A stretch of 64,000 bases of DNA from an uncultured Aquimarina sp. (GCA_947498705.1 CANMLW010000001.1:1302001-1366000), one strand, 5' to 3'. Shown: positions 8,870 through 18,804, counted from the first letter of the stretch. Program-made: numbers and translations. Notes: generated by a model from the letters alone, not told the origin.

Positions 8870-9598
8870 ATGAAAAAACATACATACAATTCAATATTCA
8901 AAATCCTTATTATTTGTTTTTTAGGATTATGCCTTGCTAATTGTGAGGGTGAAGATGGTGCTATTGGCCCTAATGGAGAAAATGGAGCTGATGGAAAAGA
9001 TGGAAGCAACGGAGAAAATGGGGTTAATGGCGACAATGCCATTGGTTATGACGATGCAGTTAAATACGGAAGTATCCAATTCACTGTGTCAGGAGAAAAT
9101 CCTAACGGAGAAGCATTTACAGATGAAAACACTTACAAGTTTACAGCTAACAATGCAGATTACAATAACTTTACTCTATATGAAGACTCTTATTGGTTTT
9201 ATACCTCTAGATTCCTGAATATCCCTACTACCGAAGAAGAATCTCATGTAAGATTCGCTTTAAATGTCACTAATATAGGTCAAGAAAACCAAAGTATTAA
9301 TAGATTTTCTTTTGGTATCAATCAATACTATGTGACAACAGAAGATTTATCTATTTTTAGTGTATCTACAGTGAACTTTCCTCCATTATCATTTGAGGTT
9401 GGTCCTGCAAATGAATTTGGAATAACCGACCTAAGTGTTACGAACTTTAGTTTTGACAATGAAACTAACAATTTAAAATTTTCCTTCTCCTACAATGTAG
9501 GTGCCTCTACTAATTCTACAGCAAAAGAGTTGTCTATATCAGGTGAGGTAGATCTAATTATCTTCAAAAACTTATTAGGAGGACCAGAAAGACGCTAA
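8870..9598 (+). CDS. Collagen-like Gly-X-Y repeat lipoprotein (paralogue 4)
   Basis: 242 aa. The signal peptide ends LANC and is followed by EGEDGAIG. The Gly-X-X tract (GPN GEN GAD GKD GSN GEN GVN GDN) is broken at its last unit, with AIGYDD replacing GVGFDE. The C-terminal domain keeps YGSIQFTVSGENPNG, TSRFLNIP, VTNFSFDNETNNLKFSFSY and ISGEVDLI. Middle gene of the three-gene tandem; spacing suggests co-transcription. It probably arose by duplication and then diverged mainly in the central region. Confidence 0.85.
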   Translation: MKKHTYNSIFKILIICFLGLCLANCEGEDGAIGPNGENGADGKDGSNGENGVNGDNAIGYDDAVKYGSIQFTVSGENPNGEAFTDENTYKFTANNADYNNFTLYEDSYWFYTSRFLNIPTTEEESHVRFALNVTNIGQENQSINRFSFGINQYYVTTEDLSIFSVSTVNFPPLSFEVGPANEFGITDLSVTNFSFDNETNNLKFSFSYNVGASTNSTAKELSISGEVDLIIFKNLLGGPERR

Positions 9599-9629
9599 TA
9601 CAATATCAAATTTATTATAAAACAAAAAA

Positions 9630-10361
9630 ATGGAAAAATTTACTATTTCTACTATATACAAGACACTGATCATTTGTTGTCTCGGAATATTTTTAACGAA
9701 TTGCGAAGGAGAAGATGGAGCTATAGGATCCTCTGGAAATAATGGAACAGATGGCATTAACGGAACAGATGGCAATAACGGTACTAATGGAGAAAACGGA
9801 GTCGGTTTTGATCAGCTTTTAAAACACGGTAGCATAAAGCTTACCTTTACAGGCAAAAGACCAGATAATAACATAGCATTTACAGACTCTAATACTTTTG
9901 AGTTTACCAAAAACGAAGATAGATTAAACATTTTAAATATAGATCAAGAATATAATCACTATGAGGTAGCTCGCTTTTTAAGTGCTCCTGGTAATCAATT
10001 TCAAAGAGCTGCTGTTTTTTTAGAATTTACAGTCAAAAATCCAGAAACCGAAGAGCATAGCTTTGAAGATTTCATATTTTCTATCAATAAATATGATGTT
10101 ATTTTTGAAGACTTGGCCTATTTGCCATTAAGCAATCGTGGTTATAGCAAAGATGATGAATATATATCTAATTTTTCTATCACCAACTATAGTTATAATG
10201 CAGAAACCAATGCATTATCGTTTTCGTTTTCTTTTGATGTTGATGCAGATTCTAATATCACTGGGCATGATCTTTCTATACAAGGTGAGGTAGATGTAAT
10301 CACTGTTAAAAGAATAATAGAAGACGTTGTTTTACCTCCACCACCAATTGGTAAAAACTAA
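9630..10361 (+). CDS. Collagen-like Gly-X-Y repeat lipoprotein (paralogue 5)
   Basis: 243 aa. The lipobox LTNC is followed by EGEDGAIG. The triplets GNN GTD GIN GTD GNN GTN GEN lead to GVGFDQLLKHGSIKLTFTGKRPD. The C-terminal domain has the family blocks ARFLSAP, ITNYSYNAETNALSFSFSFDV and IQGEVDVI, with a short Pro-rich tail (PPPPIG). Last gene of the tandem run; a strong terminator starts 40 bases after the stop. Surface location is inferred from the acidic stretch after the Cys. Confidence 0.85.
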   Translation: MEKFTISTIYKTLIICCLGIFLTNCEGEDGAIGSSGNNGTDGINGTDGNNGTNGENGVGFDQLLKHGSIKLTFTGKRPDNNIAFTDSNTFEFTKNEDRLNILNIDQEYNHYEVARFLSAPGNQFQRAAVFLEFTVKNPETEEHSFEDFIFSINKYDVIFEDLAYLPLSNRGYSKDDEYISNFSITNYSYNAETNALSFSFSFDVDADSNITGHDLSIQGEVDVITVKRIIEDVVLPPPPIGKN

Positions 10362-10400
10362 AAGGTAATCTTGATTCACGTAAAGCAAATAATATTTTAA

Positions 10401-10447
10401 GTATCCAAAGGGTTCTTTTTCAAAAGAACCCTTTGGATACTTTTCTT
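10401..10447 (+). terminator. Strong intrinsic terminator
   Basis: A perfect 19-bp stem (positions 10401-10419 and 10422-10440, core CCAAAGGGTTC / GAACCCTTTGG) is followed by TTTTCTT. It ends the three-gene lipoprotein run. Confidence 0.9.
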
Positions 10448-10841
10448 ATAAAACCCATTCTTGATAAGAGCGACAGATTTAGAAAAATCCATATTTTTTT
10501 TATGAAAAGGAAAAAAATAATGTATCAATGCTTCCATTGGGACCAATAAGACTTAAAATTTTCATATGTTTGGTAAAATTTAATCACATAAATACCCCCC
10601 TAGTATTATGACAAAAATTTACTTCTCAACTTTCTTATTCTATATAAGAACACTTCTTCTACAAAACAAAATTACAATTACTTCCAATCTCGACAGTGAA
10701 AATTGTTTCACCGTCTATTGATCGTATACCTTTTCACTTAACGTAATACCCCTTTTTAACAATAAGGGCTCCTATAATAATCCGTCAAATTATAGCTTAG
10801 GAGTCATACATTTTATTAAACACATTAAAACTAATTAATCT
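10448..10841. other. Intergenic region before the secreted-protein operon
   Basis: No credible gene; only very short frames. It should hold the promoter of the four-gene operon starting at 10842, but no clear promoter pair is visible. Confidence 0.45.
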
Positions 10842-12053
10842 ATGAAAAAAGCACTATTATGCTTTCTGACTGCAGCATGTATTTCTGGTAATTATGCTCA
10901 GGAAAAATCGAATGAAGCTATCTACAGACGAAGTTCTTTATTTACCCTTATGGTAACCGATGAAAATCGAAAATACGCAGACGTTATCGAAGAAGCGTTT
11001 ACTTCTGCAGAAATTCCAGAGAAATTTAACAATCATAACATCCCACTTAGAACAATTGCCAAAGTATATGACGAATCTTTGTCCAATGCAGAACTAAAGG
11101 AAGCTCAAAAAGGGGCTATTGATACTTATTTCTCTAAAAATAGTATTGCCAAACAAGCCATTGCAAAATGGTTTAACCGAAGTGACAAAGGAGGTTTTAA
11201 CATGGATCTGGTATCAAAAAGAGGTTCTTATAACGCTACCGAATTAGATGTTAAAATTGCAAAAAACAGTGAACGAGGATTGGCTTTATTAGCTGATGCG
11301 GGAGAAGAGTTAATCAAAAACACCTTTATCGTTGTTAATGATTTTAAATACATAAGCAAAGAGGAAGTCGCTCAAAAAGCCAAAAAAGGGCTGGCGTTAG
11401 CATCTGGTTTTGCAGGAAAATCGGGTCTGGGATCAAAACTAGCAGGAAAAGCATTAGATGTAGCAGGAAAAGGGTATGTAATAAAAACCACATCTCATTT
11501 ATACAAACTAGTCTGGAATGATGAAATAGCGGCCACGTTTTATAATGACTATTGGATCGACGATGCCAGCATCGATGAAACCAGAAAAGCGGCATTCGAA
11601 AATTCTAACATTTTTAAAGTAGAACTAGTAGGTACAGAAGTAGCTTGGGCCGATTTACAAAGTACAATATTTACCAAAAAAAGTGAAGAAGAGCTTGTTG
11701 CAATTGCAACGGTTAAAGCCGTTGATGCTGTTATTGCCAAACTGCAAAGAAAATATGAAGTTTTTAGAACAAAAACACCTTTATTGAGTGGAGATCCTTT
11801 ATCTGCAAAAATTGGATTGAAAGAAGGATTAGAAGGTGGAGACAAATATGAGGTTCTGGAACAAACTATCGGAAAAGACGGAAAAACTTTTTACAAACGA
11901 AAAGGCGTTATAAAAGTTGATAAAAAGCAGATTTGGGATAACAGATACATGGCTGGAGAGGAACAAGAAAACAAAGAAGAAATTAAAGAATATACTTTGT
12001 TTAAAGGTGGAAAAAACTTCTATTCAGGAATGTTAATCAGGCAAATAAACTAA
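10842..12053 (+). CDS. Secreted protein of unknown function (operon gene 1)
   Basis: 403 aa. A Sec signal peptide ends near NYAQ (about residue 20) with no lipobox Cys. The mature protein has a Gly/Ala/Lys-rich amphipathic centre (about 165-215: KGLALASGFAGKSGLGSKLAGKALDV) which could touch a membrane, followed by alternating helical and charged segments. The C-terminal part, with KYEVLEQTIGKDGKTFYKRKGVIKVDK, looks like a small beta domain. I do not recognise the family. Gaps of 13, 15 and 12 bases link it to the next three genes, all with Sec signals, so they form an operon. Confidence 0.75.
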   Translation: MKKALLCFLTAACISGNYAQEKSNEAIYRRSSLFTLMVTDENRKYADVIEEAFTSAEIPEKFNNHNIPLRTIAKVYDESLSNAELKEAQKGAIDTYFSKNSIAKQAIAKWFNRSDKGGFNMDLVSKRGSYNATELDVKIAKNSERGLALLADAGEELIKNTFIVVNDFKYISKEEVAQKAKKGLALASGFAGKSGLGSKLAGKALDVAGKGYVIKTTSHLYKLVWNDEIAATFYNDYWIDDASIDETRKAAFENSNIFKVELVGTEVAWADLQSTIFTKKSEEELVAIATVKAVDAVIAKLQRKYEVFRTKTPLLSGDPLSAKIGLKEGLEGGDKYEVLEQTIGKDGKTFYKRKGVIKVDKKQIWDNRYMAGEEQENKEEIKEYTLFKGGKNFYSGMLIRQIN

Positions 12054-12066
12054 AAAACCATTAAAA

Positions 12067-12594
12067 ATGAATAAAGAGATTGTCAAAATAAGTATAGTAA
12101 TGTTCATCGCTTTTTTTACGTGTACAATAAGTGCCCAAAGAAAAAAGAGAATTGCAAACAAAGACACCCAGGAATGGCGTTATGATATCGAATGCGAAGG
12201 TATCGCAAAACAAGGATCTAAACTTGTAAAAGTATGGTCTTACTCAAAAAACCCAAAATTTGCTATTGGGCAAGCTATGAAAAATGCTGTACACGGTATT
12301 ATTTTTAAAGGGTATGCCGGAGGTGGAAATGGATGTACACCATTTAAACCCTTGGCTCGTAATGTAACAGCTGAAAAAGAACACGAAGCTTTTTTCAAAA
12401 GTTTTTTTAGTGATGGAGGAGAATTTAGAAAATATGTTACCGCTGCAGCCGATGGCAATATTGCTCCCGGAGATCGCTTAAAAGTAAGCAAAAGAGAATA
12501 CAAAATTGGAGTAGTAGTAAATGTGGCTACAGATCAGTTGCGTAAAAGACTGGAATCAGAAGGTATCGTAAAAGCATTAAATGCAGGATTTTAA
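12067..12594 (+). CDS. Secreted protein of unknown function (operon gene 2)
   Basis: 175 aa. A signal peptide ends near TISAQ (about 24). The mature part has two conserved-looking Cys (DIECEG and GNGCTPF) which could form a disulfide, and a Gly-rich GYAGGGNGC loop. No catalytic motif was recognised. It lies 13 bases after gene 1 and 15 before gene 3; the shared secretion signal suggests the four products act together in the periplasm or envelope. Function not assigned. Confidence 0.75.
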   Translation: MNKEIVKISIVMFIAFFTCTISAQRKKRIANKDTQEWRYDIECEGIAKQGSKLVKVWSYSKNPKFAIGQAMKNAVHGIIFKGYAGGGNGCTPFKPLARNVTAEKEHEAFFKSFFSDGGEFRKYVTAAADGNIAPGDRLKVSKREYKIGVVVNVATDQLRKRLESEGIVKALNAGF

Positions 12595-12609
12595 ATCAAA
12601 AAAACTATC

Positions 12610-13569
12610 ATGAAAAAAAACATAATAAGCCTTATAGCAATTTTTGTAGTAACGATTACTGTAAGCTTTGGTCAAGCCAAAAAGCCCACTCTTATGGTGG
12701 TTCCTAGTGATGTTTGGTGTAACCAAAATGGATATATGTTAAGTTTTGACAACCAGGGAACAGAAGTAAAAGTACCTGATTACAAAAGAGCTTTCCAAGA
12801 AAATGCCGAGGTATTACAGGTAATTAGCCAGATAAACGGTATGATGGCAGAAAGAGGGTTTCCTCTAAAAAATATGGAGTCTGCCATAAAAACACTAGAG
12901 TCTAACGCTGCAGAAGATAATATGCGTTCTTCAAAAGATACCGGAAGTGGTGTAAGCGAGAGTCCTATAGATGCCCTTAAGAAAGTAGCCAAAGCAGACA
13001 TTATCATGCAACTTACTTGGACTGTTAATAGAACGGGGCCTAAAAAATCGATCACGTTTAACCTTCAGGGATTAGATGCGTATACCGATAAACAAATAGC
13101 AACCGCAACAGGTACCGGAGCACCATCTTTCTCTGCAGAGGTTCCTGTATTGCTTTCAGAAGCAGTACTATCTCATATGGATAATTTTACCAGTTCATTA
13201 CAAACACATTTTGATGATATGTTTGCAAACGGACGTGAGATTATTGTAAGAATACAAAAATGGGACGATTGGGACGGAGACCTTGAAACAGAATACGGAG
13301 ATGATGATGAAGAGTTAGGAGTAATCATAGAAGATTGGTTAGCAGATAATGCTGTAAAGGGAAGGTTTAACACTACTGATATGACAGAAGATATGGCATT
13401 ATTTGAGCAGGTAAGAATACCTCTTTTTAACGAAAAAGGAAGAGCTATCGATGCTAGAAGATTTGTAAAAGGCCTTAGCAAAATGTTAAAAAGCGAACCC
13501 TATGAAATCCCTAATAAACTTGTAATGAAAGGACTCGGAAGAGCTACTATTATACTTGGTGGAAAATAA
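12610..13569 (+). CDS. DUF6175-like secreted protein (operon gene 3)
   Basis: 319 aa with a signal peptide ending at SFGQA (about 21). The start of the mature chain, KKPTLMVVPSDVWCNQNGY, then KVPDYKRAFQENAE and the MMAERGFPLKNMES segment, match my memory of the Bacteroidota family DUF6175; this was not checked by search. It contains an acidic stretch (DDWDGDLETEYGDDDEE, about 218-234). In operon position between two unknown secreted proteins. Role unknown; the family is usually seen next to similar partners. Confidence 0.8.
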   Translation: MKKNIISLIAIFVVTITVSFGQAKKPTLMVVPSDVWCNQNGYMLSFDNQGTEVKVPDYKRAFQENAEVLQVISQINGMMAERGFPLKNMESAIKTLESNAAEDNMRSSKDTGSGVSESPIDALKKVAKADIIMQLTWTVNRTGPKKSITFNLQGLDAYTDKQIATATGTGAPSFSAEVPVLLSEAVLSHMDNFTSSLQTHFDDMFANGREIIVRIQKWDDWDGDLETEYGDDDEELGVIIEDWLADNAVKGRFNTTDMTEDMALFEQVRIPLFNEKGRAIDARRFVKGLSKMLKSEPYEIPNKLVMKGLGRATIILGGK

Positions 13570-13581
13570 AAAGACATAAAA

Positions 13582-14520
13582 ATGAAAAAAATAATATGTA
13601 TGGTGTTCCTTTTTATGGGAACCGTATTAATTGCACAAGAAAAAAAAGCTAGTGACGGTATTTCATTAGCAGCCTATGTGCCACAACAGGTAGAAGGAGT
13701 TCCGGCATCTGCAAAAAAGATGTTATTGAATCGTTTGACGCAAATTATCACAAAAAACGGAATCAGTAATAACATTTATAATTCGAGGTTTGTTCTCGCT
13801 CCTAATATTGCAGTAATAAGTAAAGATATTACCCCAACTGCGCCTCCAAAAACTGCATTAAACCTAAATGTCACTTTGTATATTGGAGATGGAGTATCTG
13901 GAACCTTATTTGCAAGTCAATCTATAGAATTAAAAGGAGTAGGAACCAATGAAAACAAAGCCTATATCTCGGCTATTAAAAGACTTAGTCCTAAAAACCC
14001 AGAAATCATAGAATTTGTAGAAAAGGGAAAAGAAAAGATTATCGAATATTACAACACCAATTGTAGCCTAATCATTAAGAAAGCGAGTGCTTTAGAAGCT
14101 CAAAATCAATATGAAGAAGCTTTGGCTGTTTTAGCAAATGTACCCGAAGCAAGTACATGTTTTAATAAAGTAAAGTCTAAGATAACATCCCTTTATAAAA
14201 AGAGTATTGATAGAGATTGCAAGCAAAGATTAGCAGAAGCATCTGCGATATGGGCTGCTAATCAAGATATAAATGCTGCTAATGAAGCTGGTGAAATTTT
14301 GTCTGGTGTAGAGCCCCAAGGAGCTTGTTACAGCCAGGTAAAGGCATTATACGCAAAAATATCTGCCAGAGTTAAGGATTTAAGCGACCGAGGATGGAAA
14401 TACCAACTAAAAGTATTAGACCTAAAGAAAACGGCAATTAAAGCTGCCAGAGATGTGGGTGTTGCTTATGGTAAAAATCAACCAAAAAATGTTACCTATA
14501 ATGTAAGAGGGTGGTATTAA
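13582..14520 (+). CDS. Secreted protein of unknown function (operon gene 4)
   Basis: 312 aa. A signal peptide ends near LIAQE (about 19). The N-terminal half (AKKMLLNRLTQIITKNGI ... NSRFVLAPNIAVI) has the look of the CsgG/FlgO-type envelope fold, which is inference only. The C-terminal half is helical, with ALEAQNQYEEALAVLANV and two similar Cys-containing units (STCFNKVKSKI, GACYSQVKALY) suggesting TPR-like repeats. Last gene of the operon; a terminator begins 29 bases after the stop. Confidence 0.75.
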   Translation: MKKIICMVFLFMGTVLIAQEKKASDGISLAAYVPQQVEGVPASAKKMLLNRLTQIITKNGISNNIYNSRFVLAPNIAVISKDITPTAPPKTALNLNVTLYIGDGVSGTLFASQSIELKGVGTNENKAYISAIKRLSPKNPEIIEFVEKGKEKIIEYYNTNCSLIIKKASALEAQNQYEEALAVLANVPEASTCFNKVKSKITSLYKKSIDRDCKQRLAEASAIWAANQDINAANEAGEILSGVEPQGACYSQVKALYAKISARVKDLSDRGWKYQLKVLDLKKTAIKAARDVGVAYGKNQPKNVTYNVRGWY

Positions 14521-14548
14521 AAGAACCTTTGTCTTATTTGAAATGATA

Positions 14549-14586
14549 AGGGCTTGATTTTAATGTTAAAATCAAGCCCTTTATTT
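14549..14586. terminator. Terminator between convergent genes
   Basis: A stem of about 13 bp (AGGGCTTGATTTT / AAAATCAAGCCCT) has a small loop and is followed by TTATTTT. It ends the secreted-protein operon and may also serve the serine hydrolase gene on the other strand. Confidence 0.8.
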
Positions 14587-14605
14587 TGCTACAACAAATT
14601 TATAC

Positions 14606-15796
14606 TTAATCTAATACATCCAAATAAAAGTCATAGTAATTCAGAAAAGTAGGAATTACAGGACCATTAAATGGGTTTGGCGCATTAAATAGTGCACAAA
14701 TACCAATCCCGTTCTCTGGATCTATCAGCAATTGTGTTTTATATTGATTTACATTTCCGCCGTGATAGATAACTCTTCGACCTCTATAATCTAACACCCT
14801 CCAACCCATTGCATAATAAGAATCAGATACCCCATCCCACAAATTGACATAGGTATCTTCGGTACTGGTACATATAACAGGATTAAAGATATCTCTAAGG
14901 CTTTCTTTAGAAATAACATTGGGATAATGACCCAACAAAATTTTTAAATATTCTCCCATATCAGAAATAGAAGCATTGATACCTCCTGCTGCTGCTACAT
15001 TATAATAATTGCTATGTAATCTATCCTGAAAATATTTTTTTGAATAATGATTGTATTTATGTGGCTGTGCGACATTTGGATTGTTCTTTATCGCAGAAAA
15101 AGTACTGGATGCATTACTCATTCCAGAAGGGTCAAATATTCTCTCTTTAAGTAAGGTTTCAAAAGATACTCCTGTATTATTTTCCATAACTTTTTCTATT
15201 ACAGAAAACATAGCATTTTGATAAGCATAGGTATGTCCTTCTTTTTCGACAACTCCAATTGATTTGAAATTGTTTACAATCTTATCTAGTGAAAGTCCTC
15301 TTTGTATTAAATTGGTATAAGAATACTTGTACAGTCCTGTTGTATGAGATAAAACATGTCTCAATTTAATCCTATTCGCTTGTTCTTTATCTCGTAAGTT
15401 AAATCCTTTTACCGCTTCCTTTACTCTTTGACCCCATTGCAACTCATTTCTATCCAACATATTACCAGCCAGAACAGCGGTTACTCCTTTTGATAAGCTT
15501 GCGATTCTAAAGACAGTATTTTCATCTACAGAATCTTTAGTATGAATCTTTTTTACGCCAAACCCCTTTTTATAAATAACGGTCGAGTCCTTAACAATAA
15601 CCACCGCAGCTCCCGGACACTCAGAAACATTAAAATTTGTTGCAAAAAATTTGTTATAATGCTCCAAAAACAATTTTAATGAATCTCTTTTTTCCTTTTG
15701 AGGTTCTTCGGTAATTACAGATACTTGATCTTCTTGTTTTGGGCTACTACAGGATATAAAACAAACTGTAAGGCATGCTAGATAAAAATGCTTCAT
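14606..15796 (-). CDS. Serine hydrolase of the class C beta-lactamase (PBP-like) family, lipoprotein
   Basis: 396 aa. The lipobox FISC (Cys about 16) makes it a lipoprotein. The catalytic SxxK is SLSK (about residue 99, in FRIASLSKGV), the YxN-type motif is YSYTN, and the third motif is HGGN in VIYHGGNVNQY, as in esterase or peptidase relatives rather than KTG beta-lactamases. Likely a periplasmic or surface D-amino-peptidase/esterase; antibiotic hydrolysis is not implied. It stands alone, convergent with the secreted-protein operon. Confidence 0.9.
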   Translation of the reverse strand: MKHFYLACLTVCFISCSSPKQEDQVSVITEEPQKEKRDSLKLFLEHYNKFFATNFNVSECPGAAVVIVKDSTVIYKKGFGVKKIHTKDSVDENTVFRIASLSKGVTAVLAGNMLDRNELQWGQRVKEAVKGFNLRDKEQANRIKLRHVLSHTTGLYKYSYTNLIQRGLSLDKIVNNFKSIGVVEKEGHTYAYQNAMFSVIEKVMENNTGVSFETLLKERIFDPSGMSNASSTFSAIKNNPNVAQPHKYNHYSKKYFQDRLHSNYYNVAAAGGINASISDMGEYLKILLGHYPNVISKESLRDIFNPVICTSTEDTYVNLWDGVSDSYYAMGWRVLDYRGRRVIYHGGNVNQYKTQLLIDPENGIGICALFNAPNPFNGPVIPTFLNYYDFYLDVLD

Positions 15797-15891
15797 AAAA
15801 AGATATGCTATTATCGCCGCAAAATACGCTTAAAATAACAAGCGAAGAAAAAAATATTTATAGAATATTGACTTCTAAACTTTCACATCAT

Positions 15892-18609
15892 TTACAAAAC
15901 AAATCGATAGGTTGCTTTTATCAGAAAAGTATTATCTGGCTGTTGATCCAAAATTTGATTATTTAAACTTCTAAACAATCCATCTGACACATCTCCATCT
16001 CCTGTTACTCCCTGTGACCAAACCAAAAATATTTCAGATCCAGGTATATATTCCCATCTTAGAACCAAATTAGAACGAAACTGTACAAAAGAAAAATCTG
16101 GATTATCGAATGTATAATCCACTACATCATCATTATCTTCATCAATCGAATACTCACCATCTTCTAATGAAATTTGATTTTGATTATATAGATGTATACG
16201 ATCATTAAGATTTTTGGCGATTGGGTCAGTTACATAATTAAAATCAGAATACCTACCACGAGAAATAAAAGGTTGTCCATAGTATTGTATGGTTAGATTT
16301 GGATTTATACTATAATTTAATCGTATACTAGCACTTAAAGTTTGCTGATCAATATTTGCCGTAATATATCGCTGTGTTCCATTATAATCAACATCGGTTA
16401 CATATTGTGTCTTATTAGGATTCTCTTCAAACTCTGGATTAAGTGAGATACTAAGCGCATCAAAAGGTTGGTAGTTAAGTCGCAGAACGTATCGTCTAAA
16501 CGCAAAATTATTTTGTCTTGCTGATGAATTTACATGTCCCATGGCAAAGTTAAATTTCTTTCTCTGGTCAGATCCAAAAAAAAGTACAGCGATATTTTCT
16601 TGAGAAAAACGGAAACGCGGCCCTCCTCTCAACATCGTATTCGTAAAAATTCGTGGTTTATGAAGCAATTCGACCTCGGTCCACCAGTTATTCGTATAAT
16701 TGATTTCACCACCTAAATAATACTGAATACGATTGTAGTTTCCTTCAAAATCGAAAGCAGTAAATTGGTTAAATCTTATATTAGCTCTTCTATAAAATTT
16801 TGTTGGTTTTAAAAAAAGATAGGTAATGTTAGCAAATTGTCTGATATCATCTGCCTGTCTTAAAAACCCAACATCGTTTAATTCTAACTCTGGTGATCTC
16901 CAGAATAATCCAGCATCATATCGCCAATTTCCACCACCAGATTTACCTCCTCTAAGTTTACCACCTGTACCCGTTAAAGAAGTACGATTAGGATCTACAG
17001 AGACATGATCTGCATCTTCTCTTTGAAAAAGATGTGTTAGCGAGTTTTGTGTTTTCTCTATTGCTTCCTTAGACCCTTCTACATGGCTGGCTACAATATT
17101 ACCTTCTACAAAATAGTTTCTATCATTCCAGTTATGCCTAAAATCCAGTCCACCTGTATAAGCAGATTTTCTTAATACATTAAGATTATTTTCTCTAAGA
17201 TTTGATAACTCAGAGGTTTCATTGGTATTTTCATTTTCATAATCAATATTAAGCGTATCATCCAAATTCCTATTAGTGGCTGTAAAAATACCTCCTATAA
17301 AAGAATTTCTATCATTAAAATCTTTTTGAATCCTACTAACAAAATAATTGGTCATGGGTTCTACAACAGCCTCTCTTTTATTTCCATTTTCATCCTCTAT
17401 TTTGGCAATCTCTCTAGAAGTTACACTTTCTAAAACACCAATAGACCATCCATTTTTGGTTTTACCACTAAATTTTGCGGCCCCCAGAATTGAAGTATTG
17501 CTAGGTTTGTCTACAAATTCATCATTTATTGGAGATGAATCATTAATAGGGTTTTCTCCTACCCCCCCTTGAGGACTCCTACCTATTCTTCGCGAATAAA
17601 ACACATTATCAAATCCATTTGCAAATTGATAATCAAAAATATTTTTGTTTTCCACAAAAAACGGTCTTTGTTCTCTAAAAAACACCTGAAAACCATCTAA
17701 AGCAATTGCCGCAGGATCGGCTTCTACCTGTCCAAAATCAGGATTAACTGTTAAATCGAGTGTTAGGTCATTTGTGATACCAATTTTTGCGTCCAATCCA
17801 CCATTTAACTTAAAGTCACTTCCATCCCTAAATGGATTCCCTTCTTCCTCGGGATATGTATCTAATTGAGTAACCGCAAAAGGTTGAATTTCTAATTGTT
17901 TTTGAGCCTCAATATTTATCAAACCATGTAGTTCTCCAAACTCACTTATAAAACCAGAAACATCTTGTGGTATGCGCTGCCATACCGAACGTTCGTCATT
18001 ACGAAAAAACAATCTATTAACTTGCAATCCCCATATTTGCTCTTTACTCTTTCCAAATTTTAGCTGACTAAGCGGTATTTTAATTTCGGCCGTCCAGCCT
18101 TCACTATCTATAGCACTTGCTGCATACCATATCGGGTTCCAACTATCATCCCAGTTATTTCCATTCTGAGAAACAAACTCGTCTCCCTTCACTCCGGCAG
18201 CAGATATTGTAAAAGCGAAAGCTGTTCTTTTATCATGATAGGTATCCAATATAAGTGTAATCCTGTCTCCCACAAAGCCATCTCTTCTAGACAATCTTTT
18301 TTCTATTTTATCTGGTTCGGTATCAAAACAGCGATATGCTACATAAAGGTATTTTTGGTTATATAAAACTTTAAACTTAGTTTGTTGACTTGGGGGAGTG
18401 TTTTCATCTGGTCTGCTTTCTATAAAATCAGATGCCCAATCTACCACATCCCAACTTTTATCATTAATAAGACCATCAATTTTTGGTTCACCCAAATCCA
18501 ATATAGGTTTTGTTGTGTACACTCTTTTCTTTACCGTAGTCAAAGAGTCCTGTGCCAAAGAAAAAAAAGGCACTAAACAAAGAACCAAAAAATGGTGATA
18601 ACATTTCAT
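15892..18609 (-). CDS. DUF5916 outer-membrane protein with N-terminal CBM9-like domain
   Basis: 905 aa. A signal peptide ends at SLAQ (about 19). A CBM9-like beta-sandwich (about 35-220) shows PKIDGLINDKSWD, VLYNQKYLYVAYRCFD and WTAEIKIPLSQLKF. The rest is rich in aromatic beta strands and ends in the outer-membrane-like terminal segment FLIKATYRFVL, fitting a DUF5916 barrel (FFVENKNIFDY and LDLTVNPDFGQVEADP are typical). Function not established; perhaps glycan binding or uptake. It is 95 bases upstream of the hydrolase gene on the same strand. Confidence 0.85.
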   Translation of the reverse strand: MKCYHHFLVLCLVPFFSLAQDSLTTVKKRVYTTKPILDLGEPKIDGLINDKSWDVVDWASDFIESRPDENTPPSQQTKFKVLYNQKYLYVAYRCFDTEPDKIEKRLSRRDGFVGDRITLILDTYHDKRTAFAFTISAAGVKGDEFVSQNGNNWDDSWNPIWYAASAIDSEGWTAEIKIPLSQLKFGKSKEQIWGLQVNRLFFRNDERSVWQRIPQDVSGFISEFGELHGLINIEAQKQLEIQPFAVTQLDTYPEEEGNPFRDGSDFKLNGGLDAKIGITNDLTLDLTVNPDFGQVEADPAAIALDGFQVFFREQRPFFVENKNIFDYQFANGFDNVFYSRRIGRSPQGGVGENPINDSSPINDEFVDKPSNTSILGAAKFSGKTKNGWSIGVLESVTSREIAKIEDENGNKREAVVEPMTNYFVSRIQKDFNDRNSFIGGIFTATNRNLDDTLNIDYENENTNETSELSNLRENNLNVLRKSAYTGGLDFRHNWNDRNYFVEGNIVASHVEGSKEAIEKTQNSLTHLFQREDADHVSVDPNRTSLTGTGGKLRGGKSGGGNWRYDAGLFWRSPELELNDVGFLRQADDIRQFANITYLFLKPTKFYRRANIRFNQFTAFDFEGNYNRIQYYLGGEINYTNNWWTEVELLHKPRIFTNTMLRGGPRFRFSQENIAVLFFGSDQRKKFNFAMGHVNSSARQNNFAFRRYVLRLNYQPFDALSISLNPEFEENPNKTQYVTDVDYNGTQRYITANIDQQTLSASIRLNYSINPNLTIQYYGQPFISRGRYSDFNYVTDPIAKNLNDRIHLYNQNQISLEDGEYSIDEDNDDVVDYTFDNPDFSFVQFRSNLVLRWEYIPGSEIFLVWSQGVTGDGDVSDGLFRSLNNQILDQQPDNTFLIKATYRFVL

Positions 18610-18804
18610 ATTGATTATATTTTTGATTGATTTCCCCTTACAGATTATAAATTATCAAAAAATGTTGCAGTATTCCTTTCTGTTTAATAAAAGATTAACA
18701 CATAACCCCCTATTTATCTAGCTAGTAGTTGTATTTTCAAAACCCGTTGAACCATTTATTTAAAATTAAATGATGAAGCTTTTAAAATATTATGGATCAC
18801 CTAT

